Counted from the stretch's first letter, positions 8,576-17,565 are shown. The stretch: DNA of 64,000 nt from Ammoniphilus oxalaticus (GCF_003609605.1 NZ_MCHY01000006.1:186001-250000); one strand, 5' to 3'. Numbers and translations: made by a program. The notes: generated by a model not told the origin, from the sequence alone.

Positions 8576-10054
8576 GTGGAACGAGTCGATATTTTTAAGG
8601 ATATCGCTGAGCGCACTGGCGGAGATATCTACATAGGAGTTGTAGGTCCGGTTAGAACGGGTAAATCAACTTTTATCAAACGGTTTATGGAGCTCGTGGT
8701 TCTACCGAATATAGTCAATGAGTCAGATCGTTCCCGCGCAAAGGATGAACTGCCTCAAAGCGCGGCAGGACGCACAATCATGACGACCGAACCTAAATTC
8801 GTTCCCAATCAGGCAGTTGAAATTCATGTGGCTGAAGGATTGGATATTAACGTACGTATGGTCGATTGTGTTGGGTACGCGGTAAATGGCGCAAAAGGGT
8901 ATGAAGATGAAAATGGTCCGCGGATGATCAATACCCCTTGGTATGACGAGCCTATCCCGTTTGAGGAAGCGGCAGAGATTGGAACGCGCAAAGTGATCCA
9001 AGATCATTCCACGCTAGGCGTTGTCGTCACGACAGACGGCTCGATAGCCGAAATTCCGCGTGAAGGTTATATTGAATCAGAAGAGCGTGTTGTCGCAGAG
9101 TTAAAAGAAGTCGGCAAACCGTTTATTATCGTCGTCAACTCCGTGCATCCAGATCGCGCGGAGACGCAAGAATTGCGTCAAGAGTTGATCGAAAAGTATG
9201 ATGTGCCCGTGCTCACGGTGAGCGTGGATGACATGGTTGAATCCGATATCATGACGACACTAAAAGAAGTGTTGTTCGAATTCCCAGTTCATGAAGTGAA
9301 CGTTAATTTACCAAGCTGGGTGATGGTCTTACATGAGGACCATTGGCTTCGTCAAAATTATGAGGAAAGTGTCAGAGAGACTGTCCAAGAAATTCGGCGT
9401 TTACGCGATGTGGATGCGGTCGTTGGTCAGTTCACTGAATATGACTTTATCGAAAAAGCGGCTTTGTCCGATATGAATATGGGGCAAGGGATCGCCGAGA
9501 TCGACTTGTATGCTCCCGATCATTTATACGACGAGATTTTAAAGGAAGTTGTCGGCGTCGAAATCCGCGGCAAAGATCATCTATTGCAATTGATGCAAGA
9601 ATTCTCCTTTGCTAAAAAGGAATACGATCGGGTGTCCGTCGCTTTGAATATGGTCCGTCAAACGGGCTATGGAATTGCGCCGCCCTCTATTGAGGAGATG
9701 GCTTTGGATGAACCGGAGATCATCCGTCAAGGCAGCCGCTTTGGTGTCAGGTTGAAAGCGACCGCTCCGTCGATTCACATGATTCGGGTCGATGTCGAAT
9801 CGGAATTTTCCCCGATTATCGGCACGGAAAAACAGAGCGAAGAGCTCGTTCGTTACCTGATGCAAGACTTCGAGGACGATCCGCTTAGCATTTGGAATTC
9901 GGACATCTTTGGCCGATCGCTCAGCTCCATTGTCAATGAAGGCATCTCAGCCAAATTGGGCATGATGCCAGAAAATGCGCGATATAAATTGCAAGAAACA
10001 TTGCAACGCATCATCAACGAAGGTTCCGGCGGCTTAATCGCCATCATCTTATAG
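8576..10054 (+). CDS. spoIVA: Spore coat morphogenetic ATPase SpoIVA
   Basis: SpoIVA polymerises in the mother cell with ATP hydrolysis to form the basement layer of the spore coat around the forespore. The 492-residue product has the Walker A motif GPVRTGKST (about 24-32), the conserved block DELPQSAAGRTIMTTEPKF, a middle helical region and the hallmark C-terminus INEGSGGLIAIIL. Length equals that of the B. subtilis protein. It starts at GTG 8576, with AAAGGGAGG 10 nt upstream. It stands alone between terminators. Confidence 0.99.
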   Translation: MERVDIFKDIAERTGGDIYIGVVGPVRTGKSTFIKRFMELVVLPNIVNESDRSRAKDELPQSAAGRTIMTTEPKFVPNQAVEIHVAEGLDINVRMVDCVGYAVNGAKGYEDENGPRMINTPWYDEPIPFEEAAEIGTRKVIQDHSTLGVVVTTDGSIAEIPREGYIESEERVVAELKEVGKPFIIVVNSVHPDRAETQELRQELIEKYDVPVLTVSVDDMVESDIMTTLKEVLFEFPVHEVNVNLPSWVMVLHEDHWLRQNYEESVRETVQEIRRLRDVDAVVGQFTEYDFIEKAALSDMNMGQGIAEIDLYAPDHLYDEILKEVVGVEIRGKDHLLQLMQEFSFAKKEYDRVSVALNMVRQTGYGIAPPSIEEMALDEPEIIRQGSRFGVRLKATAPSIHMIRVDVESEFSPIIGTEKQSEELVRYLMQDFEDDPLSIWNSDIFGRSLSSIVNEGISAKLGMMPENARYKLQETLQRIINEGSGGLIAIIL

Positions 10055-10071
10055 ACTCGTGTGAACCAGAC

Positions 10072-10108
10072 AGGTTGATCCTAGCGAAAAGCGGGATCAA
10101 CCTTTTTT
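10072..10108 (+). terminator. Intrinsic terminator after spoIVA
   Basis: AGGTTGATCC pairs with GGATCAACCT, followed by TTTTTT. Confidence 0.9.
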
Positions 10109-10269
10109 GTATTGTCGCGGGTGGGAGAGTGCGCGATGGCGGATGGCAATTCGCTGATGGAGATCGATTGGGCGCGTTCGAAGGTCGACTCGTGTTTGTT
10201 TTACTAACATCCGCATACAATTTTTTAAATAGCAAAACACTGTAAGAAAGGTGTAAAAGGGAGGTTCAA

Positions 10270-10479
10270 ATGCTTACGATTGTCAGTATCTTAGTGATCG
10301 CTATCTTTTGCTTTATAGGATTAAATGCTACCTATTACTTTGGGGCGCTGTTAGGAGGTATTTTTGGAGTACTACTTTTAATTTATATTCAACTAAATTC
10401 CTTTATTAAAATGTATAAAGATACTCACGGAATGAAGGACAAATGGGAAATCGACTCTGAAGAGCCGTTGCAAGATTGA
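10270..10479 (+). CDS. Small two-helix membrane protein, unknown
   Basis: The 69-residue product starts MLTIVSILVIAIFCFIGLN, has two hydrophobic helices (about 3-20 and 25-45), then a polar acidic tail ending KWEIDSEEPLQD. A strong binding site (AAGGGAGG) lies 5-6 nt before ATG 10270. It lies between the spoIVA terminator and the second 110-bp array, whose first core begins within 20 bp of its stop. No family recognised. Confidence 0.65.
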   Translation: MLTIVSILVIAIFCFIGLNATYYFGALLGGIFGVLLLIYIQLNSFIKMYKDTHGMKDKWEIDSEEPLQD

Positions 10480-10493
10480 GGGGCTGTCCACTC

Positions 10494-10901
10494 GCGCAAA
10501 GGTCAGAACTCCCGCTACAGTTTTCGAATTGATTCGGACGTCGCTGCAACGGGATTTTAGACCACTAAAGATGAGAAGAAGTGGCTTTCGGTTCGTTTTC
10601 CGACTGCAAAGGTCAGAACTCCCGCTACAGTTTTTGAAACGATTCGGCCGTCGTTGCAACGGGATTTTAGACCACTACAGATGAGAAGAAGTGGCTTTCG
10701 GTTCGTTTCTCGACTGCAAAGGTCAGAACTCCCGCTACAGTTTTTGAAACGATTCGGCCGTCGTTGCAACGGGATTTTAGACCACTACAGATGAGAAGAA
10801 GTGGCTTTCGGTTCGTTTTTCGACTGCAAAGGTCAGAACTCCCGCTACATTCTATGAAACGATTTGGCCGTCGTTGTAACGGGATTTTAGACCACTACAT
10901 C
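10494..10901. repeat. Tandem array, 110-bp unit, about 3.7 copies
   Basis: GGTCAGAACTCCC starts at 10501, 10611, 10721 and 10831, a period of exactly 110 bp. Each unit carries one core forward (CTGCAAAGG-N8-CCCGCTACAG) and one on the opposite strand (CTGTAGTGG-N8-CCCGTTGCAA), so the two face each other. The cores belong to the same family as those in the arrays at 32-912 and 51949-52391. A conserved filler (AGAAGAAGTGGCTTTCGG) separates units. No gene lies in 10480-11107; the rest of that gap is the HU promoter region. Confidence 0.95.
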
Positions 10902-11107
10902 GTTCTCGTTTTATCGATGAGTACCCTCACCGATTGGTATTTTGTAAAAGTGGGTCATCATCGGTCTGATGAGTACTCATCTCGCCTCTTTTTGCGACTC
11001 TTGTATCCATCCCGATTAAGTTTTTTAAAAAGAATCTAGTATAAACTCCTTAAAATTGGGCAGACAGTAGTAATAAGACAAGCTTGATTATTGAGGAGGG
11101 TAAAACG

Positions 11108-11389
11108 ATGAATAAAACAGAATTGATTGCCTACGTCGCTGAGACGGCGGAACTTACGAAAAAGGATGCGTCCAGAGCGGTTGACGCGGTTTTTGGGGCG
11201 ATAGAGGAAACATTAAAAACCGGTGATAAAGTACAATTAATCGGTTTTGGAAATTTTGAAGTGCGCGAACGCGCCGCGAGAAAAGGACGTAACCCGCAAA
11301 CAGGCGAAGAAATTGAAATCGCTGCAAGCAAAGTGCCAGCGTTCAAACCAGGGAAGTCATTGAAGGATGCTGTGCACGGCGGCGTTTAA
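11108..11389 (+). CDS. hup: DNA-binding protein HU (HBsu)
   Basis: This 93-residue histone-like protein starts [20 protein letters not shown] and carries the HU arm signature [19 protein letters not shown] (about 46-64) followed by TGEEIEI. It bends and compacts DNA as a dimer. Start ATG 11108 is preceded by GGAGGG; the upstream in-frame ATG at 11084 is an artefact of the open frame. In B. subtilis hbs also lies between spoIVA and folE (mtrA). Confidence 0.98.
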   Translation: MNKTELIAYVAETAELTKKDASRAVDAVFGAIEETLKTGDKVQLIGFGNFEVRERAARKGRNPQTGEEIEIAASKVPAFKPGKSLKDAVHGGV

Positions 11390-11404
11390 TAAAAAATTAC
11401 ATCA

Positions 11405-11437
11405 AAAGTCGATGGCATGAAATCATCGGCTTTTTTT
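11405..11437 (+). terminator. Intrinsic terminator after the HU gene
   Basis: GTCGATG pairs with CATCGGC (one G-U), flanked by AAA/TTT and followed by TTTTTTT. Confidence 0.85.
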
Positions 11438-11446
11438 CATCCGTGA

Positions 11447-11510
11447 ACAAAAAAAAGAGGTCAAGACCCGACCATCGCGCCACGGAGTGGGGATGAGGAG
11501 TCTAGCCTCT
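11447..11510 (-). terminator. Possible terminator of ctaA
   Basis: On the minus strand AGAGG (11510-11506) can pair with CCTCT (11460-11456) across a long loop, followed by TTTTTTTTG. The stem is short, so this is tentative. Confidence 0.4.
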
Positions 11511-11554
11511 GTTTTTCTCTTTATTTTACCGTCACGGTTTTATCCGATCACTCA

Positions 11555-12544
11555 TTAGCCGCTGATCGGTTCCTCTTTTCCAACGGAAGGAATCGATGGG
11601 TTCAGTGTTTGCCCGCTAGAATCAGCCTGTATAGGTTGCAGTCCCTCACCCGTTTTTTGTTTCTGATCCAACGATTGGAAGCAGAGGTAGCAGAGTACGC
11701 CAAACAAAGCGGAGATGATCATGTTGTGCAATAGAGATGGAAATAATGAAATGCCGGTTAATACAACATAGGCGCCGCTAAGCACTTGTCCAATCGTTAA
11801 AACAAGCGACAAGATTGAGGCGACAACGAGGTCTTTGCGGTGTTGAACTTTTCGTACCATATAAACGGTGACGCCGACCATGAACACAAGAAATAAAAAG
11901 GCGGCGATTCGATGGATAACTTGGAAACCGGCGGGACCTGTCAGCGCTGGAATCCATTGGTCTGTGCATTTAGGCCAAGCGTAACAACCGAATGCTTGCG
12001 TGTGCCTGACGAATGCCCCCAGGTACACGACAATATAGCAGTAAATTGTCAACGACCAAATCCCAATTTTTAAACCGGTTGAGACGGGCGGTAACGCGGC
12101 TTCTTTGAACCAACTCGTTTCATATACGAGGATGGTTAACAACAAGACGCTGGCAAAGGCCGTCAAAGATAAGCCAAAGTGTAACGCTAATACGGCGGAT
12201 GATTGTCCCCACATGACTGCGGCGGCTCCGAGTAAAGCTTGGGCAAAGGTGAGGAAAAATCCGAAGAAAGCGAAAAACTTGACTCCGCGCACATGACCTA
12301 ACTTTCTCCAGGCCCAGATTGATTGCCAAGCGACGAGCAATCCGACGATACCTGAGACGAGTCGATGGTTGTATTCGATTAATGACTCCAAGCTAGCGAG
12401 CGGCGCAAATTTACCATGACAGAGCGGCCACGTGTTCCCGCAACCGTCCGCTGATCCCGTTTTCGTGACGAGCGCGCCCATCACTAAAACGATAAACATA
12501 CCGATCGTGGTTAAAATGGAAACCCATTTTAATCCTTTATTCAT
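11555..12544 (-). CDS. ctaA: Heme A synthase CtaA
   Basis: CtaA oxidises the methyl group of heme O to make heme A for aa3-type oxidases. The 329-residue protein has eight predicted membrane helices in two halves. The expected heme-ligand histidines appear in YNHRLVSG, LHFGLSLT, HRIAAF and LHNMIIS. Two cysteine pairs are present (CGNTWPLC and CYAWPKC), as in the Gram-positive type. Start ATG 12544 has AGGGAGAA upstream; a longer in-frame start at 12580 is less likely. In B. subtilis ctaA lies elsewhere; here it is inserted on the opposite strand between hbs and folE. Confidence 0.96.
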   Translation of the reverse strand: MNKGLKWVSILTTIGMFIVLVMGALVTKTGSADGCGNTWPLCHGKFAPLASLESLIEYNHRLVSGIVGLLVAWQSIWAWRKLGHVRGVKFFAFFGFFLTFAQALLGAAAVMWGQSSAVLALHFGLSLTAFASVLLLTILVYETSWFKEAALPPVSTGLKIGIWSLTIYCYIVVYLGAFVRHTQAFGCYAWPKCTDQWIPALTGPAGFQVIHRIAAFLFLVFMVGVTVYMVRKVQHRKDLVVASILSLVLTIGQVLSGAYVVLTGISLFPSLLHNMIISALFGVLCYLCFQSLDQKQKTGEGLQPIQADSSGQTLNPSIPSVGKEEPISG

Positions 12545-12714
12545 GTTATTCTCCCTACTTTCAAGCCGAGGTGGCTCCATATTGGTTCTCGTCTAGAAAC
12601 GATTTATACGATGCATATAATGAAAATACCAACTTTCATTTTATCAGTAACGTACTCTTTTGTTAATATGTATTTGTGAATGAATCGCATATTGGCCTCG
12701 AAACGTGTAAGTTT

Positions 12715-12743
12715 TTGCAATTTCGAACGTTCAGTGCTATGAT
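12715..12743 (+). promoter_or_regulatory. Sigma-A promoter of folE-mtrB
   Basis: TTGCAA (12715-12720), a 17-nt spacer and TATGAT (12738-12743) form a good vegetative promoter about 44 nt upstream of the folE start. Confidence 0.75.
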
Positions 12744-12786
12744 AATACCATTGTTTTTTGGCTATAGGTAGGAGGCGAAAGAGAGC

Positions 12787-13350
12787 ATGGCTGTAGATCA
12801 TGAAAAAATTCAGCAAGCTGTTAGAATGATCTTGGAAGCGGTTGGTGAAGATCCGGACCGTGAAGGACTGATCGAGACCCCCGCTCGGGTCGCAAGAATG
12901 TACGAAGAGATTTTTCAGGGAATGTTTATTGATCCAACCGAATATTTCAAAGTGATCTTTAGTGAACAACACGAGGAACTTGTTCTCGTTAAAGATATCC
13001 CGTTTTATTCAACGTGTGAACACCATTTGGTGCCTTTCTTTGGAACGGCGCATGTCGCGTACATTCCAAAGGGCGGGCGAGTGGTTGGCCTAAGTAAGTT
13101 GGCCCGCGCGTTAGAGGCCGTTTGCAGACGCCCACAGTTGCAGGAGCGGATTACGTCTGTTGTCGCTAACTCGATCATGGATGAATTGCAACCGTATGGC
13201 GTGGCAGTCGTGGTTGAAGCGGAACATATGTGCATGACGATGCGCGGCGTGAAAAAGCCAGGTTCGAAGACGGTGACGTCCGCTGTGCGCGGTTGTTTCG
13301 AAAAAGACGCGGCGGCTCGGGCAGAAGTCTTTAGCTTAATGAAAGATTAG
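12787..13350 (+). CDS. folE: GTP cyclohydrolase I
   Basis: FolE (MtrA) converts GTP to dihydroneopterin triphosphate, the first step of folate synthesis. The 187-residue protein shows the zinc ligands Cys77 and His80 ([10 protein letters not shown]) and Cys149 ([15 protein letters not shown]). The signature [11 protein letters not shown] is present. The binding site TAGGAGG lies upstream of ATG 12787. As in B. subtilis it is followed directly by mtrB, the TRAP gene. Confidence 0.98.
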   Translation: MAVDHEKIQQAVRMILEAVGEDPDREGLIETPARVARMYEEIFQGMFIDPTEYFKVIFSEQHEELVLVKDIPFYSTCEHHLVPFFGTAHVAYIPKGGRVVGLSKLARALEAVCRRPQLQERITSVVANSIMDELQPYGVAVVVEAEHMCMTMRGVKKPGSKTVTSAVRGCFEKDAAARAEVFSLMKD

Positions 13351-13432
13351 CAAAAGATTTGCGGAAAAATAGCTAGACCGAACGATAAAAAGGTATAATA
13401 ATAACAAATGGTCTTGCAAGGGGGACGCGCTC

Positions 13433-13663
13433 GTGGCTGAAACGAACGATTATTTTGTAATCAAGGCGAAGGAAAATGGTGTAAATGTAATCGGCTTGAC
13501 ACGAGGAGAAAACACGAGATTTCATCATTCGGAAAAATTGGACAAAGGTGAAGTGATGATCGCCCAGTTTACAGAGCATACTTCAGCCGTAAAGATCAGA
13601 GGTAACGCGACGATTTTTACGAAATTTGGACCGATTGAAACGACCGACGAAAAAGACTTATAG
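13433..13663 (+). CDS. mtrB: Tryptophan RNA-binding attenuation protein (TRAP)
   Basis: TRAP forms an 11-subunit ring that, when loaded with tryptophan, binds NAG repeats in the trp leader and stops transcription. The 76-residue protein keeps the core ([20 protein letters not shown] then [13 protein letters not shown]), including the RNA-contacting Lys35, Lys54 and Arg56, equivalent to Lys37, Lys56 and Arg58 of B. subtilis. It starts at GTG 13433 with AAGGGGG upstream. A matching target is in this window, in the trpE leader (23471-23524). No anti-TRAP gene is seen here. Confidence 0.98.
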   Translation: MAETNDYFVIKAKENGVNVIGLTRGENTRFHHSEKLDKGEVMIAQFTEHTSAVKIRGNATIFTKFGPIETTDEKDL

Positions 13664-13678
13664 AGTGAGGATAAGAAT

Positions 13679-13767
13679 AAGCAGGCAAGGATGTGATCCT
13701 CAAAAGTTAGCGCTTCAAAGCTAACTTTTGAGGTTTAGTTCACAGATGCCTGCTTTTTTATTTTTTG
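13679..13767 (+). terminator. Two-tier terminator after mtrB
   Basis: An inner perfect 14-bp stem (CCTCAAAAGTTAGC at 13698-13711 with its complement at 13720-13733) is enclosed by an outer stem, AAGCAGGC with GCCTGCTT (13748-13755), followed by TTTTTATTTTTT. Only the outer stem abuts the T-run. Confidence 0.85.
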
Positions 13768-13824
13768 AATTGATCATACTGCCCCTTTCCTCGCAGTAGA
13801 ATAATAGGAGAGGAGGGGTTAGGC

Positions 13825-14337
13825 ATGATATTAACGCGAAACTTAATCGTTGCGATCGGTCTGGCCACCATGCTGGCCCTGGTCATATCATTTTTACCAA
13901 CAGTGGAACTGGACCGAGAACAAGGCCATACGGCTGTTTTTCAACCTATGAAGCGTTATGAATTAAAAGAAGATAATTTTGTTAATGTGTTATCCTCATT
14001 CGATACCCGTCTTCCTATTTCACAAGTAAAATGGCAGAATGATAATTTGTTTATCAACTATCGAATCGATAAAGAAAAGCCGATTTATGTTGAAGAGATT
14101 TATGACGACCTTTTTTCCGTCCTGCAAGCGACTTATACATTAACCACGAATGTAAAAGGTCTTTATGTTCGAATTTTATATACGGATAAAGGGGAAGATG
14201 AAGTACTGATTGCATTATCGAGCGAACGATCAGAAGAATTAGAAGCGGCATTGGGTCAATCACGTCAGAAAAAAACATTTTTACAAGAATATACAACGCT
14301 TTCCTATGGGGTGCATTGGAAAGATAACATACAATGA
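13825..14337 (+). CDS. Unknown protein with an N-terminal membrane anchor
   Basis: The 170-residue product starts MILTRNLIVAIGLATMLALV, a single hydrophobic helix (about 5-27), followed by a soluble alpha/beta domain of about 140 residues with no recognised motif. The likely topology is a single anchor with the C-terminal domain outside. AGGAGAGGAGGGG lies upstream. It stands between the mtrB terminator and hepS and may have its own promoter. Function unknown. Confidence 0.7.
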   Translation: MILTRNLIVAIGLATMLALVISFLPTVELDREQGHTAVFQPMKRYELKEDNFVNVLSSFDTRLPISQVKWQNDNLFINYRIDKEKPIYVEEIYDDLFSVLQATYTLTTNVKGLYVRILYTDKGEDEVLIALSSERSEELEAALGQSRQKKTFLQEYTTLSYGVHWKDNIQ

Positions 14338-14387
14338 GATTTAAAAATGATACCCATAAAGTTATAATAAACATTATGTAAAACTCA

Positions 14388-14410
14388 TTTACAGTGTGAT
14401 ATACTGTAAA
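14388..14410. promoter_or_regulatory. Palindrome over the -10 region of the hepS operon
   Basis: TTTACAGT (14388-14395) and ACTGTAAA (14403-14410) are perfect inverted repeats separated by GTGATAT. A -10-like TATACT lies inside the element, about 30 nt before hepS. This is the layout of a repressor operator. The regulator is unknown. Confidence 0.5.
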
Positions 14411-14435
14411 CATTGTTTATTTGGGGGAAAAGCAT

Positions 14436-15251
14436 ATGAAACAAGTTAGTCAACGGCCTAACGGAGACTTCTTTGATATCTTGAGTGAGGTAAGAAAACA
14501 GGCGGAGTGCGAATTTGTGCAACGATATGTCGAGGTTCCATCAATTCCGATGCTGAGGATGAAAATACTCTTTCTATTTCTACAAGATTCGGGTGTTCCG
14601 ATGGACAAGATTAAGGATTACTTAGTGCCGACGATCTTAATTCAAATGGGGTTAGATTGTCACGATGAAGTGACTTTATTTCCACAGACGACGGAACGAG
14701 GGGTACGTGAACGACAGTTGTCTGTGCTCGCGGGCGATTATTACAGCAGCAAATACTACTTTCTATTGTCTGAAATTGAGGACATTGGACTGATACGTCA
14801 TTTGGCGCTCGCCGTTAGCGAGATTAATGAGTTGAAAACGAAGCTTTATACGACGAGAAATATGAATGTGGCTCTTAGTTTTTATATGCAACATCAAATT
14901 GACGCTTCATTATATATGGGTTTTTACACCCGATTTGGGAAAAGTCCGATCTGGAAAGAGATCATGGAATCGGTCGTCATGATAGAGCGATCGATCGTGG
15001 AGTTAGAGGAAAGCCGAATCGGACAGGTTGCGCCGCGCTTTTTGCGCAATCGCGCGTATGAAGTCAATCTCGATGAAGCGCATGATCTACTTGAGCAAAG
15101 CTATGAGGAAGCGTTCGAAAAGTTGCAAAAATTACTAAAGTTTACGAATCTGCATCATGTCCGCGAAGAAATGGTACAATTGATGCAGGGCTGCCAGCAA
15201 AGAATGAATCACCAGTGGCGCGTTTCGGACGGGCTTAGAAGAGGAGTTTAG
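14436..15251 (+). CDS. hepS: Heptaprenyl diphosphate synthase component I
   Basis: HepS is the small non-catalytic partner of HepT; together they make the C35 side-chain precursor of menaquinone-7. The 271-residue helical protein matches the HEPPP_synt_1 type in size, in its position upstream of hepT and in segments such as YYSSKYYFLLSEIEDIG and AVSEINELK. I choose ATG 14436 (GGGGG 8 nt upstream) over a TTG at 14421. Two base pairs separate it from mqnP, so cotranscription is very likely. Confidence 0.85.
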   Translation: MKQVSQRPNGDFFDILSEVRKQAECEFVQRYVEVPSIPMLRMKILFLFLQDSGVPMDKIKDYLVPTILIQMGLDCHDEVTLFPQTTERGVRERQLSVLAGDYYSSKYYFLLSEIEDIGLIRHLALAVSEINELKTKLYTTRNMNVALSFYMQHQIDASLYMGFYTRFGKSPIWKEIMESVVMIERSIVELEESRIGQVAPRFLRNRAYEVNLDEAHDLLEQSYEEAFEKLQKLLKFTNLHHVREEMVQLMQGCQQRMNHQWRVSDGLRRGV

Positions 15252-15253
15252 GT

Positions 15254-16120
15254 ATGAACAAACTCAAAATTATTTTAGAAATGATCAAGTTTGAACACAC
15301 GCTCTTTGCGTTGCCTTTCGCTTATATGGGAGCGATCTTAGGAAGTTTTGTCGTTCTGGGCGAGTGGCCGACTGGCGCTCAATTGTTTTGGATCACGATG
15401 GCGATGGTTGGGGCTCGCAGCGCGGCGATGGCGCTGAACCGGGTGATCGATCGTGTGATCGACGCCGGAAATCCGCGCACAGCGACACGGGCGATTCCAG
15501 CTGGGCTTCTCTCTGTGAAAGAAGTCTACCTTTTTATTATCGGTTCGTTTGCGTTATTGTTTGTTGCCGCGTTCCAGTTAAACATGCTTGCTGTTAAATT
15601 GTTGCCGCTCGCGGTGTTTGCGCTCGTGTTGTATTCTTACACGAAACGTTTTACGTGGACATGCCATCTCGTATTAGGAGTTGCGATTGGACTGGCGCCG
15701 CTTGGCGGTTGGGTAGCAACAACAGGCGGGATCGATAAGGTTGGCGTGATTTTATTTATCTCAGTTGCCCTTTGGACCGCGGGATTCGATGTTATTTACG
15801 CTTGTCAGGATATGGAGTTTGATCGGGAGCAAGGATTGTATTCAATTCCGACACGCTTCGGCTTGGCGAAATCGTTGCTAATGGCCCGCTGGCTTCATGT
15901 GTTGACAGTCATTGGCTTTATTACGATCTATTTTATGGCCGGTTTGCAACTGTGGTTTGCGCTCGGTGTGCTTGTCGCGGCCTTGATTTTAGTCTATGAA
16001 CATAGCTTAGTGTCCCCAACCGATTTATCGAAACTGAACACAGCCTTTTTTACGATGAATGGCGTGCTCAGTGTTGTTGTGTTTGTGTTTACTTTACTCG
16101 ACTTGGTGGTTTTCTCATGA
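15254..16120 (+). CDS. mqnP: UbiA-family prenyltransferase, probably MqnP
   Basis: The 288-residue membrane protein has about eight to nine helices and the two aspartate-rich motifs of the UbiA superfamily: NRVIDRVIDAGNPRT (about 62-76) and DVIYACQDMEFD (about 178-189). Family members attach a polyprenyl chain to an aromatic ring. Sequence alone resembles 4-hydroxybenzoate prenyltransferases, but the neighbours ubiX and mqnA suggest MqnP, which prenylates the 6-hydroxynaphthoate intermediate of the futalosine pathway. It overlaps ubiX by 4 nt (ATGA). Confidence 0.85.
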   Translation: MNKLKIILEMIKFEHTLFALPFAYMGAILGSFVVLGEWPTGAQLFWITMAMVGARSAAMALNRVIDRVIDAGNPRTATRAIPAGLLSVKEVYLFIIGSFALLFVAAFQLNMLAVKLLPLAVFALVLYSYTKRFTWTCHLVLGVAIGLAPLGGWVATTGGIDKVGVILFISVALWTAGFDVIYACQDMEFDREQGLYSIPTRFGLAKSLLMARWLHVLTVIGFITIYFMAGLQLWFALGVLVAALILVYEHSLVSPTDLSKLNTAFFTMNGVLSVVVFVFTLLDLVVFS

Positions 16121-16710
16121 GAAAAATCTTTGCAGTTGGGATCACAGGCGCAAGCGGAGTCGTTTACGGGGCGCGGTTAACGCAGGAATTGTTGAAGCGC
16201 GATCATAAGGTTCATTTGATCGTGACGGAAGCGGGCTGGCAAGTTTTTAAGGAAGAATTGGATTGGAATACAAGTGATCGAGACGCAATTCTGGCTGAAC
16301 ATTTTGAACAAGCGGGCGCGGGTGAGTTGCATTACCATGGGTTGCGCGAATTTACCGCCCCGATCGCGAGCGGCTCTTATCGAACTGACGCGATGGTGAT
16401 CGTTCCTTGTTCAATGGGCACGTTAAGCGGGATTGCCCAAGGGGCCTCAGGAAATTTGTTGGAACGAACCGCAGATGTGATGCTAAAAGAGGGCAAGAAG
16501 CTAGTGATCGTTCCTCGCGAAACCCCGCTCAATGCGATTCATTTAGAAAATATGTTGAAATTGAGCCGAATTGGGGCTAAGATTGTACCAGCTATGCCAG
16601 GTTTTTATCAAAAACCTGAAACGCTGGCTGACATCGTTGATTTTGTGGTTGGGAAAACGCTCGACACACTTGGAGTTCCTCATTCTTTGTTTACAAGATG
16701 GGGGGAGTAA
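16117..16710 (+). CDS. ubiX: Flavin prenyltransferase UbiX
   Basis: UbiX links dimethylallyl phosphate to FMN to make prenylated FMN, the cofactor of UbiD-type decarboxylases. The 197-residue protein shows GITGASGVVYGARL (about 8-21), the SYRTDAMVIVPCSMGTL block and the REAP-like region VPRETPLNAIHLENM. In this operon it likely supports the UbiD-like decarboxylase step of the futalosine pathway, although no ubiD/mqnL gene is in the window. It is coupled to mqnP and separated from mqnA by 3 bp. Confidence 0.95.
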   Translation: MRKIFAVGITGASGVVYGARLTQELLKRDHKVHLIVTEAGWQVFKEELDWNTSDRDAILAEHFEQAGAGELHYHGLREFTAPIASGSYRTDAMVIVPCSMGTLSGIAQGASGNLLERTADVMLKEGKKLVIVPRETPLNAIHLENMLKLSRIGAKIVPAMPGFYQKPETLADIVDFVVGKTLDTLGVPHSLFTRWGE

Positions 16711-16713
16711 CAG

Positions 16714-17565
16714 ATGGGGGAGCGGTTGGGAATTGGGATTAACGCCTATTCAAATGTGCTTCCAGTTACCTATTTTTTTCGCGAGCAACGATTGGAGTCA
16801 AAGGTTTCGTTTGTCGAAGCGGTTCCTGCCGAATTGAATCGCTTACTGGCTGAAGGATCGATCGATTTAGGCCCGGTCTCCGCTTTTACTTACGCGGAAC
16901 ATGCAGGTAAATACGAAACGCTCAATGGTTTGTCCGTTAGCGCCAAAGGACCTGTTGGTTCGATCTTTTTATTTAGTAAACGGCCGTTGGCTCGTCTTGA
17001 TGGGGCGCGGATCGCGCTGACGAATACATCAGCGACATCGATTAATTTATTAAAGATTATTTTGGAAAAGTTTGAAGGGTTTCAACCGACTTATGAGATG
17101 ATGTCTCCGCGCATTTCGACGATGCTTGAGCAAGCTGATGCCGCTTTGTTGATTGGCGATCATGCCATTCACGCGAAATGGAATGAACCCGCGCCTTATA
17201 TTTACGACTTAGGTCAGTTATGGTATAACCATACAGGGATGTGGATGACCTTTGCGCTATGGTGTGTCCGCAAAAACGCGATTGAAACGAAAAGATCCGC
17301 GTTACAAGAAGTTCATGCCGAATTTTTGCGGGCCAAGCAACAAGGGACGGAGCAGATTGGAGAAATCATTGACTTCGTTTTACGCAAACATGGCGGAACA
17401 GAGCGTTTTTGGCGGCAATATTTTTTAGGTTTAGGCCATGATTTTGGTTTAGAGCAAAAGCAGGGCTTGGAATATTATTTTCAATGCGCGCAGGAGTTAG
17501 GTCTTATTTCTCACGCAACGGAAGTAGAGGTCTGGGGACAAGCCCCCAAAGTGAAATTAACCTAG
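16714..17565 (+). CDS. mqnA: Chorismate dehydratase MqnA
   Basis: MqnA removes water from chorismate to give 3-enolpyruvylbenzoate, the entry reaction of the futalosine menaquinone route. The 283-residue protein has the periplasmic-binding-like fold of the family, with IGINAYSNVLPVTYFF at the start, GSIDLGPVSAFTY, VGSIFLFSK, LTNTSATSINLLKIIL and ALLIGDHAI. Start ATG 16714 fits the short gap after ubiX. Its presence between hepS and hepT, where B. subtilis has menG (ubiE), is the best evidence for the pathway type. Confidence 0.93.
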   Translation: MGERLGIGINAYSNVLPVTYFFREQRLESKVSFVEAVPAELNRLLAEGSIDLGPVSAFTYAEHAGKYETLNGLSVSAKGPVGSIFLFSKRPLARLDGARIALTNTSATSINLLKIILEKFEGFQPTYEMMSPRISTMLEQADAALLIGDHAIHAKWNEPAPYIYDLGQLWYNHTGMWMTFALWCVRKNAIETKRSALQEVHAEFLRAKQQGTEQIGEIIDFVLRKHGGTERFWRQYFLGLGHDFGLEQKQGLEYYFQCAQELGLISHATEVEVWGQAPKVKLT

